A DNA stretch of 61,799 bases from Oscillospiraceae bacterium (GTDB lineage: Bacteria > Bacillota > Clostridia > Oscillospirales > SIG627): contig SVQO01000012.1 of assembly GCA_015065325.1 (NCBI GenBank), forward strand, positions 1 to 61,799, written 5' to 3'. Shown piece after piece: positions 7,912-16,396 of this stretch (position 1 is its first letter; each line of letters opens with the position of its first letter). The notes under the pieces are model-generated. The model did not search any database. It worked only from the letters and a program-made list of their open reading frames with translations, and had not been told where the DNA came from. Both the position numbers and the translations under genes were made by a program.

Positions 7912-8382
7912 TCATTCTTTTTCGCTGATGGCTATGATCACCATGGTAAAGCTGGCGCTTTCCGTCTCCACTTTCAGCTCTGCACCCTGCTTGATCAGGG
8001 CGTTTCCCGCAACGTAGCCGCGCTCGGAAAGCTTTGCCTTGGTGGATGCCTTGCACGTAAGGGTCTTGACCTTGATGATATCCTCGTCCTCCTCGTCGCA
8101 GGAGCCGTGATATTCCTTTTCCGCTGCCGCCACCTGGGTCACCACACCCAAAGAGGACAGATCCTCGGAATGGATCATTTCTTCTCCCACCTCGGGAGTA
8201 TTTCTCGCCTGGTCACTTGCGTTCTGGATCAGAAAAGTGTACTCCACCTCAACGCCCTCCTCGCCGCTTAAAAAGCCGCGGACCTGATCGCGGAATACAA
8301 AGGACAGAATGCAAACCGTCGCCAGTACGAGCAAAAATACGTCCAGCACGGAAAAACCGATTTTATATTTTCTGTTTGCCAC
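7912..8382 (-). CDS. DUF4330-like single-pass membrane protein, copy 2
   Basis: This 156-residue protein has one N-terminal membrane helix (VLDVFLLVLATVCILSFVF) followed by an extracytoplasmic beta-rich domain typical of DUF4330 proteins, which have no known activity. I place the start at GTG 8382, where GAAAGGA lies upstream; a longer ATG start would overlap the preceding gene by 23 bases. It is paralogous to the gene just upstream: both share the helix followed by a short basic/acidic linker and a GEE-H motif. The pair follows a polysaccharide-polymerase-like membrane protein, suggesting a shared envelope task. Confidence 0.65.
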   Translation of the reverse strand: MANRKYKIGFSVLDVFLLVLATVCILSFVFRDQVRGFLSGEEGVEVEYTFLIQNASDQARNTPEVGEEMIHSEDLSSLGVVTQVAAAEKEYHGSCDEEDEDIIKVKTLTCKASTKAKLSERGYVAGNALIKQGAELKVETESASFTMVIIAISEKE

Positions 8383-8386
8383 TGTA

Positions 8387-8800
8387 CTATTTTCCTTTCT
8401 TTTCAGCATTTTCGGGAATCACCGCATCCACTTGCATCTGTCGGATGCTTCCCACCGTTTCGACGGTGATCGTCTCGCCCGTTTTCGGATTTTCTCCCTC
8501 CAGGCGACAATGAAGTTTCAAGATGAGGCGGTTTCCTTTTTCCACCGTCTCGACGGAAAGCACCTTGCCGCAGGTCCGACCGTCCTCATCGAAGAGAACG
8601 TCTCCCTTAGCGGGGACGGCGTGCTTCAATTCTTCCCCGACCGAAGCGGATAGATCAACCAAATATTTCTCACCCATGCTTTCCCGATGGGTCTCGATCA
8701 GAAAACCGATGCCGAAGCTCAGGATCAAGCCTGCCAAAAGCAGGAAAAAAATATCCATATAGGAGAAAGAATAGCTTTGTTTCTTTTCTGTAGTATTCAT
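8387..8800 (-). CDS. DUF4330-like single-pass membrane protein, copy 1
   Basis: This 137-residue protein begins with a polar segment, then a membrane helix (YMDIFFLLLAGLILSFGIGF), then a domain with KYLVDLSASVGEELKHAVPAKGD, a candidate DUF4330 fold. AGGAGG precedes the ATG by 7 bases. It begins 13 bases after the upstream membrane-protein gene and ends 4 bases before its paralog. Function unknown; tandem duplication within an envelope-gene group is the only hint. Confidence 0.65.
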   Translation of the reverse strand: MNTTEKKQSYSFSYMDIFFLLLAGLILSFGIGFLIETHRESMGEKYLVDLSASVGEELKHAVPAKGDVLFDEDGRTCGKVLSVETVEKGNRLILKLHCRLEGENPKTGETITVETVGSIRQMQVDAVIPENAEKKGK

Positions 8801-8813
8801 ATTCGTCCTCCTG

Positions 8814-10433
8814 TCAGTACGGCAAGCGAATTTCTTCGCGTCGGGAACAAATCAAGCATACGCGGGGAAAAGCCAAAAGCATCACGAAAAGAATCAGGAT
8901 CCGCTCATCCGTCAGGACCCCGCCCATCCACATGGAAAAGAAGGCGACCATACCTGCGATTGCACCTAACACCCGGGGAAACGCCTCGGGTCTGGTGGCA
9001 CTTGCGGCAAAACGGATCACCGCCCAAATAAAGAAGCACAAAAGGCCTGCCAACATCAAACTTTGTGCGATCGGCACGGGAGCCGACGGAGCCGCTTCCG
9101 TTTGGGAAAAGCCAAAGTAAGCCAAAAATTGCAGGAGCAGCTTTTGCGGGATCACGTTCAAGGCACTTATCAGCGACAGTCCGACCATCACGTACAAAAC
9201 AAGGGTGTAACGGTAGGTCATCAAATTTTGAACCGCCAAAGCAATCAGCAGTGCGATCCAGACCTGTGGAGACGCTCCGCAAAAGATCGCACCCAGGAAC
9301 AGTAAAAAGATCAGCGGGGCAAAGAATAGCCTGGCCCGTGTTTTCAGAGAACGGAAAAAGCCTGCCGCCACGGGACAAACCATTGCCACGATCGCCACCG
9401 TCGAGGTCTCCGGCTCAATAAACAAAAAGGTATCCAGTGAGGGGAAGCGAAACAATACTTCCTCGAAAAACGTAGTCAAAACGTAACGGGCAAGGATCAT
9501 AACCGAGCAGAAAACACCGCCGAGCATCATGGCGCACATTAGGCGTCGTACGGATGCGAGAGTTCTGAGCAGCCCCATTGCCAAAAGATAGAGAGCGATC
9601 AAAAGAAAGCAAAGTCCTTTGCTTTGCGCCGAAAACAGCAAAAGAAGCATACAGAGCAAAACTGCACTGTCCGTCGCCGAAAATACCAGGGTTCTCTTGC
9701 CGATGGCACACTTAAACAAAAAGGAAACCAGCGTCAGCAAAATCAAAAATACGGTTACCTCGAAAGAGACCGCGAAAAATGTCAAGGCAACGCTGACAAG
9801 TCCCGCCTCCGGCTGATAAAAAACAAAGAGGACCAGCACCAGCAAAAGGATCACGGAAAGCACTGCCAACGGTGAAAAGACCACGGAAAAGAAGGCAAGG
9901 AGTGCGCCGGTCAAAATCATGGCAAGAAAGTTATCTCCGCTCCGCTCGTTGGGAAATTGCCAGCCGTCCGAGCCGAACAGCGGAGAAAGCACCGACCGAT
10001 ATAAAAAGCTTTTTTTCAGAACGTCCTTTACGTCGCCGCGGGTAAAGGAACAAAGGAGCGTGAGAAAGATCAGCGTGACACCATGGATCAGATTGTTTTC
10101 ATCTCCTGCCGCAAGAGGCAGGTAAACGCCCATAAAGTAGGAAAGGATCTGTAAAAAGCCGCAGCTGAAAAAGAGAACGCCGAAGGAGCGTATCCGCGTA
10201 TTGAAAAAACCGCGGATCAGGGAGGAACAAAGGCTCAGGAAAAAGCTTTGCTCACACATTCTGGCAAGGGCGGTCTTGATCTTGAGCCGATACGCCAAAA
10301 GGGGCTTGGTCCGTTCCCCTCTCTCCTTTTCGGAGCAAGCGGGAGCAAAGGCAGAAGAAGGAGCGAAGCGCAAAGCGTCGCCCAAGGTATATAAAAGGTG
10401 GGAAAAAGATCCCGACAAGCGGACTTTCGCCAT
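8814..10433 (-). CDS. Polytopic membrane protein, O-antigen ligase/polymerase-like
   Basis: This 539-residue protein has about ten to twelve hydrophobic helices after a roughly 85-residue polar N-terminus. Layout and a large loop before the last helices resemble the Wzy/WaaL/IctB superfamily (O-antigen ligase family), which joins or polymerises lipid-linked glycans at the membrane. No short catalytic motif is diagnostic, so this is a fold-level guess. It starts two bases after the trmD stop with AAAGGAA inside the end of trmD, so it is co-translated with the tRNA/ribosome maturation genes. Neighbouring DUF4330-like genes support an envelope role. Confidence 0.6.
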   Translation of the reverse strand: MAKVRLSGSFSHLLYTLGDALRFAPSSAFAPACSEKERGERTKPLLAYRLKIKTALARMCEQSFFLSLCSSLIRGFFNTRIRSFGVLFFSCGFLQILSYFMGVYLPLAAGDENNLIHGVTLIFLTLLCSFTRGDVKDVLKKSFLYRSVLSPLFGSDGWQFPNERSGDNFLAMILTGALLAFFSVVFSPLAVLSVILLLVLVLFVFYQPEAGLVSVALTFFAVSFEVTVFLILLTLVSFLFKCAIGKRTLVFSATDSAVLLCMLLLLFSAQSKGLCFLLIALYLLAMGLLRTLASVRRLMCAMMLGGVFCSVMILARYVLTTFFEEVLFRFPSLDTFLFIEPETSTVAIVAMVCPVAAGFFRSLKTRARLFFAPLIFLLFLGAIFCGASPQVWIALLIALAVQNLMTYRYTLVLYVMVGLSLISALNVIPQKLLLQFLAYFGFSQTEAAPSAPVPIAQSLMLAGLLCFFIWAVIRFAASATRPEAFPRVLGAIAGMVAFFSMWMGGVLTDERILILFVMLLAFPRVCLICSRREEIRLPY

Positions 10434-10434
10434 A

Positions 10435-11139
10435 TTACGTTCCTTTCTCCGAACCGTCCAAAAGATCCGGTCTTTTTTCTTTCGTCAATTTTCGCGCCAT
10501 CTCGGTACGCCAAGCTTCGATTTTCTCGTGGTGGCCGCTGATCAGCACCTCAGGGACCGTTTCCCCGCGAAACTCGAAGGGTCTGGTATATTGGGGGTAT
10601 TCCAAAAGACCGTCGGTCAGGCTTTCCTTCTCGTAGCATTCAGGGGAAGCGAGTACCCCGGGAACCAAGCGACTCACTGCATCCGCCAGAACGCAGGCGG
10701 GAAGCTCTCCTCCGGTCAAAACGTAATCTCCGATGGAGATCTCCTCGTCCACGATGGCGTCGATAGCTCTTTGATCTACGCCCTCGTAATGACCGCAGAG
10801 TATCACGATCCGTTCTTTTTCGGAAAGCTCCTTCGCTTTTTTCTGGGTGAACAGGGCGCCCTTGGGGGACATATATACCGTATAAGGCTTCTCGGCTTCT
10901 CCGTCGGTGATAGCGTCGTAGCAATCGCAAATGGGATCCGGCTTCATCAGCATTCCCTTACCGCCTCCGTAAGGAGTATCGTCCACCCTGCGAAATTTAT
11001 CCTTGGAATAATCGCGGATATTGTGGCAATGCACCTCCACGAGATCCGCCTTCCGCGCTCTGCCGATAATACTTTCTGCAAGAATGGTATCGCAAAGCTC
11101 GGGAAACAAGGTCATAATATCAAATCGTATCAGCGCCAT
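10435..11139 (-). CDS. trmD: tRNA (guanine-N1)-methyltransferase TrmD
   Basis: This 234-residue enzyme methylates G37 of tRNAs reading CNN codons, using S-adenosylmethionine, and prevents frameshifting. Family landmarks are the N-terminal FDIMTLFPE, DDTPYGGGKGMLM near residue 53, LCGHYEGVDQR near residue 113 and the knot region GDYVLTGGELPA near residue 137. Its ATG overlaps the rimM stop by one base. The usual downstream rplS is absent here. Confidence 0.96.
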   Translation of the reverse strand: MALIRFDIMTLFPELCDTILAESIIGRARKADLVEVHCHNIRDYSKDKFRRVDDTPYGGGKGMLMKPDPICDCYDAITDGEAEKPYTVYMSPKGALFTQKKAKELSEKERIVILCGHYEGVDQRAIDAIVDEEISIGDYVLTGGELPACVLADAVSRLVPGVLASPECYEKESLTDGLLEYPQYTRPFEFRGETVPEVLISGHHEKIEAWRTEMARKLTKEKRPDLLDGSEKGT

Positions 11140-11663
11140 CAGTCAAAGATCCCCACAGGCGCGTGAACGAACACACCCTTTTCCGCATCCATGGCTACGA
11201 TCCACTCCTTTACCACGGGAAAATACATTTCCCTGCCGTCAGGCAAAAGAACGGTAAACAATTCTCCTCCGCCTCGGCTGGAGACCTGGCGGATGGTACC
11301 GTACACGGTATCGGTCCCTTCCTCCACTAAGGGAAGACCGATAAGATCGGCAAAGAAGACCAGCTTTCCGTCGGGATCAAGCTCCTCGCGGGAAGCGTAC
11401 AGAGTTTTTCCCTTCAGGGGCACAGCCTGCTCTACCGTATCGATCCCATCAAACTGCACAAGAAGAACGTCTCCCTGCACGCGCACGGAACGAATCTCAA
11501 AGAACTTGTCACCTTTGGGGGAAAGATACAGACGGCGGATTCCTTTCAGCGGGCGCTCTCCGTCCAGATAGCATTCAAATTTTACTTCGCCGCGAAGGGC
11601 GTGCGTGTTGCGGACTTTACCCGCTTCCAAAAAAAGTTGCTTCACAATTTTCCTCGCGTTCAC
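11139..11663 (-). CDS. rimM: Ribosome maturation factor RimM
   Basis: This 174-residue 30S assembly factor has an N-terminal beta-barrel (GKVRNTHALRGEVKFE) and a C-terminal PRC-barrel domain ending in GVFVHAPVGIFD. It is the promoter-proximal gene of the minus-strand run; a promoter lies at 11686-11715. The upstream rpsP/KH genes that usually accompany rimM are not present on this side. Confidence 0.92.
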   Translation of the reverse strand: MNARKIVKQLFLEAGKVRNTHALRGEVKFECYLDGERPLKGIRRLYLSPKGDKFFEIRSVRVQGDVLLVQFDGIDTVEQAVPLKGKTLYASREELDPDGKLVFFADLIGLPLVEEGTDTVYGTIRQVSSRGGGELFTVLLPDGREMYFPVVKEWIVAMDAEKGVFVHAPVGIFD

Positions 11664-11685
11664 ATTTCTTACATATTATTAAAGT

Positions 11686-11715
11686 ATTATAGCATAAAGT
11701 ATAGGTTAGGGACAA
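11686..11715 (-). promoter_or_regulatory. Sigma-A promoter for the rimM operon
   Basis: On the minus strand TTGTCC and TATAAT are separated by 18 bases, 23 bases upstream of the rimM start region. It faces away from the rpmG promoter. Confidence 0.6.
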
Positions 11716-11795
11716 GGGATTTTCAGTATTTTTTTGTCGCACCGGCCCATTTTTTTCGCAAAATGAAAAAATATGGACTTTTTTTCGTATGGTAC

Positions 11796-11824
11796 TTGAC
11801 AAAGGGTTGACACTTTGTTATAAT
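11796..11824 (+). promoter_or_regulatory. Sigma-A promoter for rpmG-secE-nusG
   Basis: A perfect TTGACA and TATAAT are separated by exactly 17 bases, about 90 bases before rpmG. This is the strongest promoter match in the window. Confidence 0.85.
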
Positions 11825-11914
11825 TATTAAACCTCTCGGGGTCTTTTTTTATGGATTGACTTTTCGTAAGAGGGAGAATACGTACCAAACGGTACAATTA
11901 ATTCGGAGGATATT

Positions 11915-12064
11915 ATGAGAGAAAGAATCACCCTTGCCTGCAGCGAGTGCAAGCAGAGAAATTACGATACGATGAAGAACAAGAAGAACGATCCCGACAG
12001 ACTTGAGATGAACAAGTACTGCCCGTTCTGCCGCAAACACACCAAGCACAAGGAAACCAAGTAA
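11915..12064 (+). CDS. rpmG: 50S ribosomal protein L33
   Basis: This 49-residue protein has two zinc-binding CxxC pairs (CSEC and CPFC), the zinc-containing C+ form of L33. The motif [16 protein letters not shown] is characteristic. CGGAGG lies 6 bases before the ATG. It starts the conserved rpmG-secE-nusG-rplK order. Confidence 0.95.
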   Translation: MRERITLACSECKQRNYDTMKNKKNDPDRLEMNKYCPFCRKHTKHKETK

Positions 12065-12091
12065 TTCTAAGTTTTTAGGAGAAATTTAATT

Positions 12092-12382
12092 ATGGCAGAT
12101 GAAATCAAGAAGGATTCCGTAGAGGCCACTCCTGAGAAAAAAGAACCCGCAAAGGCAAAGCAGCCGAAAAAGGCAAAAAAGCGCGGATTCTTTAAAAGAA
12201 TCGGGAACTTTTTCCGCGAATATCGCAGTGAATTGAAAAAGGTTGTTTGGTATCCCAGAAGCCGCGTCATCCGCGACACCGGTGTTGCAGTGGCAGTCCT
12301 GGTAGTTTGTGGCATCATCGTCGGCGTGCTCGACGAAATTTTCGGCGGGCTGATCTATCTCCTCGGCAAAATCGGCGGCTAA
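12092..12382 (+). CDS. secE: Preprotein translocase subunit SecE
   Basis: This 96-residue protein has a long Lys/Glu-rich N-terminus, then FFREYRSELKKVVWYPRSR, the SecE signature, and one membrane helix (VAVAVLVVCGIIVGVLDEIF). It clamps SecY in the SecYEG channel. AGGAG precedes the ATG. The charged extension is longer than in minimal SecE proteins but common in Clostridia. Confidence 0.95.
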   Translation: MADEIKKDSVEATPEKKEPAKAKQPKKAKKRGFFKRIGNFFREYRSELKKVVWYPRSRVIRDTGVAVAVLVVCGIIVGVLDEIFGGLIYLLGKIGG

Positions 12383-12392
12383 GGAGGAAGCT

Positions 12393-12923
12393 ATGCTCGA
12401 AGACAACCTTACCCCCCATTGGTATGTCATTCATACCTATTCGGGATACGAAAACAAAGTAGCCGTCAACCTGGAAAAAAAGGTTGAAAACCGCAAGGTT
12501 TCCGATCTGATCCACGCCATCAAGATCCCCATGGAGAAAATTCCGGAGTCCGAAGGCGGCGACGGCGTTGCAGAGCGCAAGGTCTTCCCCAGCTACGTGC
12601 TGGTGAAAATGATCATGAACGACGAAAGCTGGCACATCGTCAGAAACACCACCGGCGTTACGGGCTTCGTAGGCCCCGGATCCATGCCCGTGGTCCTTTC
12701 CGATGAGGAGGTTGCCGCACTCGGCGTAGAAAGCGCAGCTCAGACTCTTCCCTTCAAGGTTGGCGACACGGTCATCGTCAAGGGCGGTCCTTTGGCAGCG
12801 CACATTTCTTCCGCCGTGGTGGAAGAAATTTCTCAAGACCTGAAAAAGGTCAAGGTGCTTGCAGACCTTCACGGCAGAAGCACCAAAATCGAATTGGATT
12901 CCGCTTGGATCCAGTTGGCTTAA
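12393..12923 (+). CDS. nusG: Transcription elongation/antitermination factor NusG
   Basis: This 176-residue protein has an NGN domain (WYVIHTYSGYENKVA at the start, FPSYVLVKM, and TGFVGPGSMPV) and a C-terminal KOW domain (FKVGDTVIVKGGPLA). It binds RNA polymerase and couples it to ribosomes or pausing. GGAGG lies just upstream of the ATG at 12393, 10 bases after secE. Confidence 0.96.
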   Translation: MLEDNLTPHWYVIHTYSGYENKVAVNLEKKVENRKVSDLIHAIKIPMEKIPESEGGDGVAERKVFPSYVLVKMIMNDESWHIVRNTTGVTGFVGPGSMPVVLSDEEVAALGVESAAQTLPFKVGDTVIVKGGPLAAHISSAVVEEISQDLKKVKVLADLHGRSTKIELDSAWIQLA

Positions 12924-12939
12924 AAAAATTCACATTGAT

Positions 12940-13035
12940 TTAATGCCCGCCAGGGCTTAAATAGCTGCCGCAAAGCGGCGGTTGTGGGAGGAAATCAAAA
13001 CTTCGGTTTCCGCAACACCACGAAAGGAGAAAATT
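12940..13035 (+). promoter_or_regulatory. Structured nusG-rplK spacer
   Basis: The 112-base gap between nusG and rplK holds hairpins (GCCCGCCAGGGC, and GCTGCCGCAAAGCGGC) and ends in the rplK ribosome binding site. Such spacers often carry the mRNA site through which L1 represses the rplK-rplA pair. That role is inferred; no processed site can be confirmed. Confidence 0.4.
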
Positions 13036-13461
13036 ATGGCAAAGAAAATCGTAGCTTATGTAAAGCTCCAGCTCCCGGCTGCAAAGGCAATGCCCGGACC
13101 CCCTGTCGGTCCTGCACTGGGTTCCCACGGTATCGCCATTCCCAACTTCTGTAAGGAGTTCAATGAGCGTACCAAGAATGACATCGGTCTGATCATCCCC
13201 GTTGTCATCACCATCTACTCTGACAGAACCTTTTCCTTCATCACCAAGACCCCCCCTGCAGCAGTCCTCATTAAGAAGGCTGTAGGTCTGGAGTCCGGCT
13301 CTGCCGTTCCGAACAAGACCAAAGTTGCAAAACTGACTCAGGAACAGCTCCGTGCCATCGCCACCCAGAAGATGCCCGACTTGAACGCCGCTTCCATCGA
13401 GACTGCAATGAGCATGATCGCAGGTACCGCGCGCAGCATGGGCGTAACTGTGGAAGAGTAA
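13036..13461 (+). CDS. rplK: 50S ribosomal protein L11
   Basis: This 141-residue protein carries the L11 hallmarks: [20 protein letters not shown] at the start and a C-terminal rRNA-binding domain ending in [21 protein letters not shown] precedes ATG 13036; an upstream in-frame start at 12982 would add an unconserved extension. It forms the GTPase-associated centre with L10/L7-L12. Confidence 0.97.
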   Translation: MAKKIVAYVKLQLPAAKAMPGPPVGPALGSHGIAIPNFCKEFNERTKNDIGLIIPVVITIYSDRTFSFITKTPPAAVLIKKAVGLESGSAVPNKTKVAKLTQEQLRAIATQKMPDLNAASIETAMSMIAGTARSMGVTVEE

Positions 13462-13476
13462 GAAAGGAGCCGTAAC

Positions 13477-14169
13477 ATGAAAAAAGGTAAGAAATATCAG
13501 GCAAGTGTTGCCGCATTTGATACGCATCAGGTCTTTGATACCGAAGAAGCTTTCGAGAACGTAATCGCCTCTGCAAAGGCAAAGTTCGACGAGACCATCG
13601 AGCTTCACGTTCGTCTGGGTGTTGACTCCCGCCACGCTGACCAGCAGGTTCGCGGTGCAGTAGTTCTCCCCAACGGTACCGGTAAAAAGGTTCGCACCCT
13701 CGTTTTCGCTAAGGGCGACAATGCCAAGGCTGCTGAGGAAGCAGGCTCCGATTACGTAGGCGCGGAAGATATGGTTGCCAGAATCCAGAATGAAAACTGG
13801 TTTGAGTTCGACGTTGTAATCGCTACCCCCGATATGATGGGCGTGATCGGACGTCTTGGTAAGGTACTTGGTCCTAAGGGTCTGATGCCCAACCCCAAGG
13901 CCGGAACCGTTACCCCCAATGTTGCTAAGGCTGTTCAGGATGCTAAGGCAGGTAAGATCGAGTACAGACTTGATAAGACCAACATCATCCACTGCCCCAT
14001 CGGCAAGGCTTCCTTCGGCAAGGAGAAGCTGGTAGAGAACTTCGACGCTCTTATGGGCGCCATCATCAAGGCAAAGCCCGCAGCTGCAAAGGGTCAGTAC
14101 ATCAAGAGCTGCGTTGTAGCTTCCACCATGGGCCCCGGTGTTAAAGTAAACGCTGCAAAACTCGGCTGA
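13477..14169 (+). CDS. rplA: 50S ribosomal protein L1
   Basis: This 230-residue protein of the L1 stalk has the signature [20 protein letters not shown] (about residues 125-144). It starts 16 bases after rplK with AAAGGAG upstream. L1 is also the usual translational repressor of the rplK-rplA mRNA. Confidence 0.97.
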   Translation: MKKGKKYQASVAAFDTHQVFDTEEAFENVIASAKAKFDETIELHVRLGVDSRHADQQVRGAVVLPNGTGKKVRTLVFAKGDNAKAAEEAGSDYVGAEDMVARIQNENWFEFDVVIATPDMMGVIGRLGKVLGPKGLMPNPKAGTVTPNVAKAVQDAKAGKIEYRLDKTNIIHCPIGKASFGKEKLVENFDALMGAIIKAKPAAAKGQYIKSCVVASTMGPGVKVNAAKLG

Positions 14170-14177
14170 TTTAACAC

Positions 14178-14206
14178 TTGACAAACGCACGAATTCGTGC
14201 TATAAT
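14178..14206 (+). promoter_or_regulatory. Sigma-A promoter for rplJ-rplL
   Basis: A perfect TTGACA and TATAAT are separated by 17 bases, starting 9 bases after rplA. It gives rplJ-rplL independent transcription. Confidence 0.85.
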
Positions 14207-14214
14207 CCACTTTG

Positions 14215-14335
14215 TTCCTAAGACAACAGGTGAAGGGATTTCCCTTCTGAAAGTGCAAATCGCCTGTCGAGGATGCGTTACTTTGTATTTTGCAAAGGGC
14301 ATTTCTTCGGCAGAAGGAATGCCCTTTTTGTCTTA
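14215..14335 (+). ncRNA. Ribosomal protein L10 leader
   Basis: The transcript before rplJ contains the L10-leader core (AAGACAACAGGTG, later CGCCTGTCGAGGATGCG), which folds into a kink-turn structure bound by L10-(L12)4. It ends in a terminator-like stem, AAGGGCATT...AATGCCCTTTTT at about 14297-14333. Binding of excess L10 complex is known to reduce expression in other bacteria. Position directly between the promoter and rplJ is as expected. Confidence 0.85.
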
Positions 14336-14358
14336 AAATCTTAAATGGAGGTAGAAAG

Positions 14359-14874
14359 ATGCCCAGCGCAAAGATTCTTGAAAAGAAACAGGCAGAGTGT
14401 GCCGAGCTTACCGAGAAGATCCAGAATGCTGTTGCAGGCGTGCTCGTTAGCTACACCGGTATTACCGTTGAGCAGGACACCCAGCTCCGCAAAGCACTTC
14501 GTGAAGCAGGCGTAGATTACAAGGTTTACAAGAACTCCATGACCGGCAGAGCTTGTGAAGCTTGCGGCTACGGCGACATGAAGGCTCATCTCGAAGGCAT
14601 GAACGCTCTCGCAATTTCCGCTGAAGATCCCATCGCTCCCGCAAAGATCCTGAAGGAGTACGCAGACAAGATCGAGTCCTTCCAGATCAAAGCCGGCTTT
14701 ATTGATGGCGGTGTGATCGACGCAGCTGCTGTAAACGAACTGGCAAGCACTCCTTCCAAGGAAGAGATGCTCTGCAAGATCATGGGCAGCATGATGGGTC
14801 CCCTTTACGGACTCGCTTACGTTCTTCAAGCGAAGATCGACAAGGAAGAAGCCGGCGAAGCTGCAGAAGCTTAA
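14359..14874 (+). CDS. rplJ: 50S ribosomal protein L10
   Basis: This 171-residue protein anchors the L7/L12 stalk. The family pattern LRKALREAGVDYKVYKNSM near residue 38 and a C-terminal helix with GLAYVLQAKIDKEE are clear. TGGAGG lies 9 bases before ATG 14359. It is regulated through the leader just upstream. Confidence 0.96.
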   Translation: MPSAKILEKKQAECAELTEKIQNAVAGVLVSYTGITVEQDTQLRKALREAGVDYKVYKNSMTGRACEACGYGDMKAHLEGMNALAISAEDPIAPAKILKEYADKIESFQIKAGFIDGGVIDAAAVNELASTPSKEEMLCKIMGSMMGPLYGLAYVLQAKIDKEEAGEAAEA

Positions 14875-14935
14875 TCGTTCTTTTTCCACACTTTATTAAA
14901 ATTAAAATGAATTAATTATACGGAGGTAAATTAAA

Positions 14936-15316
14936 ATGGCTACTGAAAAGACCACCCAGATTCTTGAAGAAATCAAAGCACTTACCATTCTTGAAATGAA
15001 AGATCTCGTTGCTGCTCTCGAGGAAGAGTTCGGCGTATCTGCTGCTCCCGTAGCAGTTGCAGGCGCTGCTGCTCCCGCTGCAGGCGCTGCTGCAGAGGCT
15101 GAGAAGAGCGAGTACGACGTTGTTATGACCAGCTTCGGCGACAAGAAGCTCGACGTAATCAAGGTTGTTCGTGAGATCACCGGTATGGGTCTGAAGGATG
15201 CTAAGGACCTGGTTGAGAACGTTCCTTCCAAGATCAAGGAAGCAGTTTCCAAGTCTGACGCTGAAGAGATCCAGAAGAAGCTCCAGGAAGCAGGCGCTAC
15301 CGCAGAGCTGAAGTAA
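14936..15316 (+). CDS. rplL: 50S ribosomal protein L7/L12
   Basis: This 126-residue protein has an N-terminal dimerisation helix pair, an Ala/Pro-rich hinge ([13 protein letters not shown]) and the C-terminal factor-binding domain ([25 protein letters not shown]). GGAGG precedes the ATG. It ends the ribosomal cluster and is followed by a strong terminator; rpoB is not present downstream. Confidence 0.97.
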   Translation: MATEKTTQILEEIKALTILEMKDLVAALEEEFGVSAAPVAVAGAAAPAAGAAAEAEKSEYDVVMTSFGDKKLDVIKVVREITGMGLKDAKDLVENVPSKIKEAVSKSDAEEIQKKLQEAGATAELK

Positions 15317-15337
15317 TTAAAAAAGATCCTTTTTTTG

Positions 15338-15368
15338 GGAGAGAAGCCAATGCTTCTCTCCTTTTTTT
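15338..15368 (+). terminator. Terminator after rplL
   Basis: GGAGAGAAGC pairs with GCTTCTCTCC, with a 4-base loop and a run of seven Ts. Confidence 0.9.
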
Positions 15369-15430
15369 GTGCAAATCGTAGAAAATCTCATTTCTCGCGA
15401 AAAAATCCCCTTCTTTAGTAAGAATTTCTA

Positions 15431-15459
15431 TTGCATTTTTTAAAAAACTATTGTATAAT
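15431..15459 (+). promoter_or_regulatory. Sigma-A promoter for the lipoprotein pair
   Basis: TTGCAT and TATAAT are separated by 17 bases, about 47 bases before the first lipoprotein start. Confidence 0.65.
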
Positions 15460-15505
15460 AATGCTAGTTTAGTATAAGTGCCAATTTTTGCGCCAAGGAG
15501 AACAA

Positions 15506-15859
15506 ATGAAACGATTATTTTGTTTGTTGCTTTCAGCTTTGATAATTCTTTCCCTCTGTGCTTGTTCCCCAAAAAAGGAAGAACAGAAAAAGACGGCAGA
15601 GCCAAAAGTAACGGAGAAAAAGCAAGAACAGACGCAATCTCAAACCAATCCCGGTGAAATCGCCGACCCCGATGAAAATGCAGGAGACGGAACTGAGATC
15701 GGAACCTTGCCAATCATCTTTGAAGAAGATGACCAAAAAAAGCCCGATGATCCTTCTTCGGAAACCACTCCCCCGACTACAAGCTCCTCCACGCAGCCTC
15801 CCATCCTCGGTGGAGACAGCGGAACCGTAGTCGAAACCCCCATCATCCCCCTTAACTAA
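15506..15859 (+). CDS. Small lipoprotein, low-complexity
   Basis: This 117-residue protein has a lipoprotein signal peptide (MKRLFCLLLSALIILSLCAC; the lipobox LCAC places the lipidated Cys at residue 20). The rest is a Lys/Glu/Gln-rich then Ser/Thr/Pro-rich linker with no folded domain. It ends TPIIPLN, a motif echoed in the next gene. AAGGAG lies before ATG 15506. It would be a surface-tethered flexible protein; role unknown. Confidence 0.75.
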   Translation: MKRLFCLLLSALIILSLCACSPKKEEQKKTAEPKVTEKKQEQTQSQTNPGEIADPDENAGDGTEIGTLPIIFEEDDQKKPDDPSSETTPPTTSSSTQPPILGGDSGTVVETPIIPLN

Positions 15860-15886
15860 GATTTTGTAGAAATGAGGTATTCTTTT

Positions 15887-16381
15887 ATGAAACGTTTAAT
15901 CCTCCCTTTGATTATGGTAATTATGATCACCGCAGTGATCTTCTCCTCTTGTGACGTGAATGTGAAAGTAAGCTCCGAAGACGAAACCACCACGAAGGAA
16001 GAAAACAAGTCCGAAGAAAAGGAAATTGGTATTAACACTTCCACCACTGCCAAAAAGAGAACCACCGTCTCCACTACCACCAAGAAGAAAACCACCACGA
16101 CAACAACTGCGTTCACCGGTACTCCTGTTATTTACCCCACCACCTCCACTACGACGAAGGCTTCCACCACGACCACTACCAAGGCTGCTACCACCACCAA
16201 AGCTCCCGCTTCTTCCACGAAAGGTACTACCACGACCACCACTAAGGCCGGCGAGAAGGATTGGGACGATCCCAACAACATGGAAACTCCTTTGATTCCT
16301 ATGAATCCCGCCGATAGCGGTGCTGCAACCGATTTCGGCTCTGTCTCCGTCGTAAAATTCTTGGTGGATACGCTTGGCTAA
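15887..16381 (+). CDS. Thr-rich surface lipoprotein
   Basis: This 164-residue protein has a signal peptide and lipobox (IFSSC). A long mucin-like stretch of TTT/STTT repeats with Lys covers about residues 48-130. The C-terminus includes METPLIPMNP, similar to the end of the preceding lipoprotein, then a short tail ending VKFLVDTLG. GAGGT lies about 9 bases before ATG 15887; an in-frame ATG at 15872 is less well placed. Thr-rich stretches of this kind are often O-glycosylated stalks in Gram-positive bacteria, but no anchored domain is visible beyond it. Confidence 0.75.
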   Translation: MKRLILPLIMVIMITAVIFSSCDVNVKVSSEDETTTKEENKSEEKEIGINTSTTAKKRTTVSTTTKKKTTTTTTAFTGTPVIYPTTSTTTKASTTTTTKAATTTKAPASSTKGTTTTTTKAGEKDWDDPNNMETPLIPMNPADSGAATDFGSVSVVKFLVDTLG

Positions 16382-16396
16382 TTGATTAAAAACGCA

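Noticed and set aside
12940-14190. 416-codon open frame on the minus strand
   Set aside because: It is antisense to rplK and rplA, both unmistakable ribosomal protein genes.
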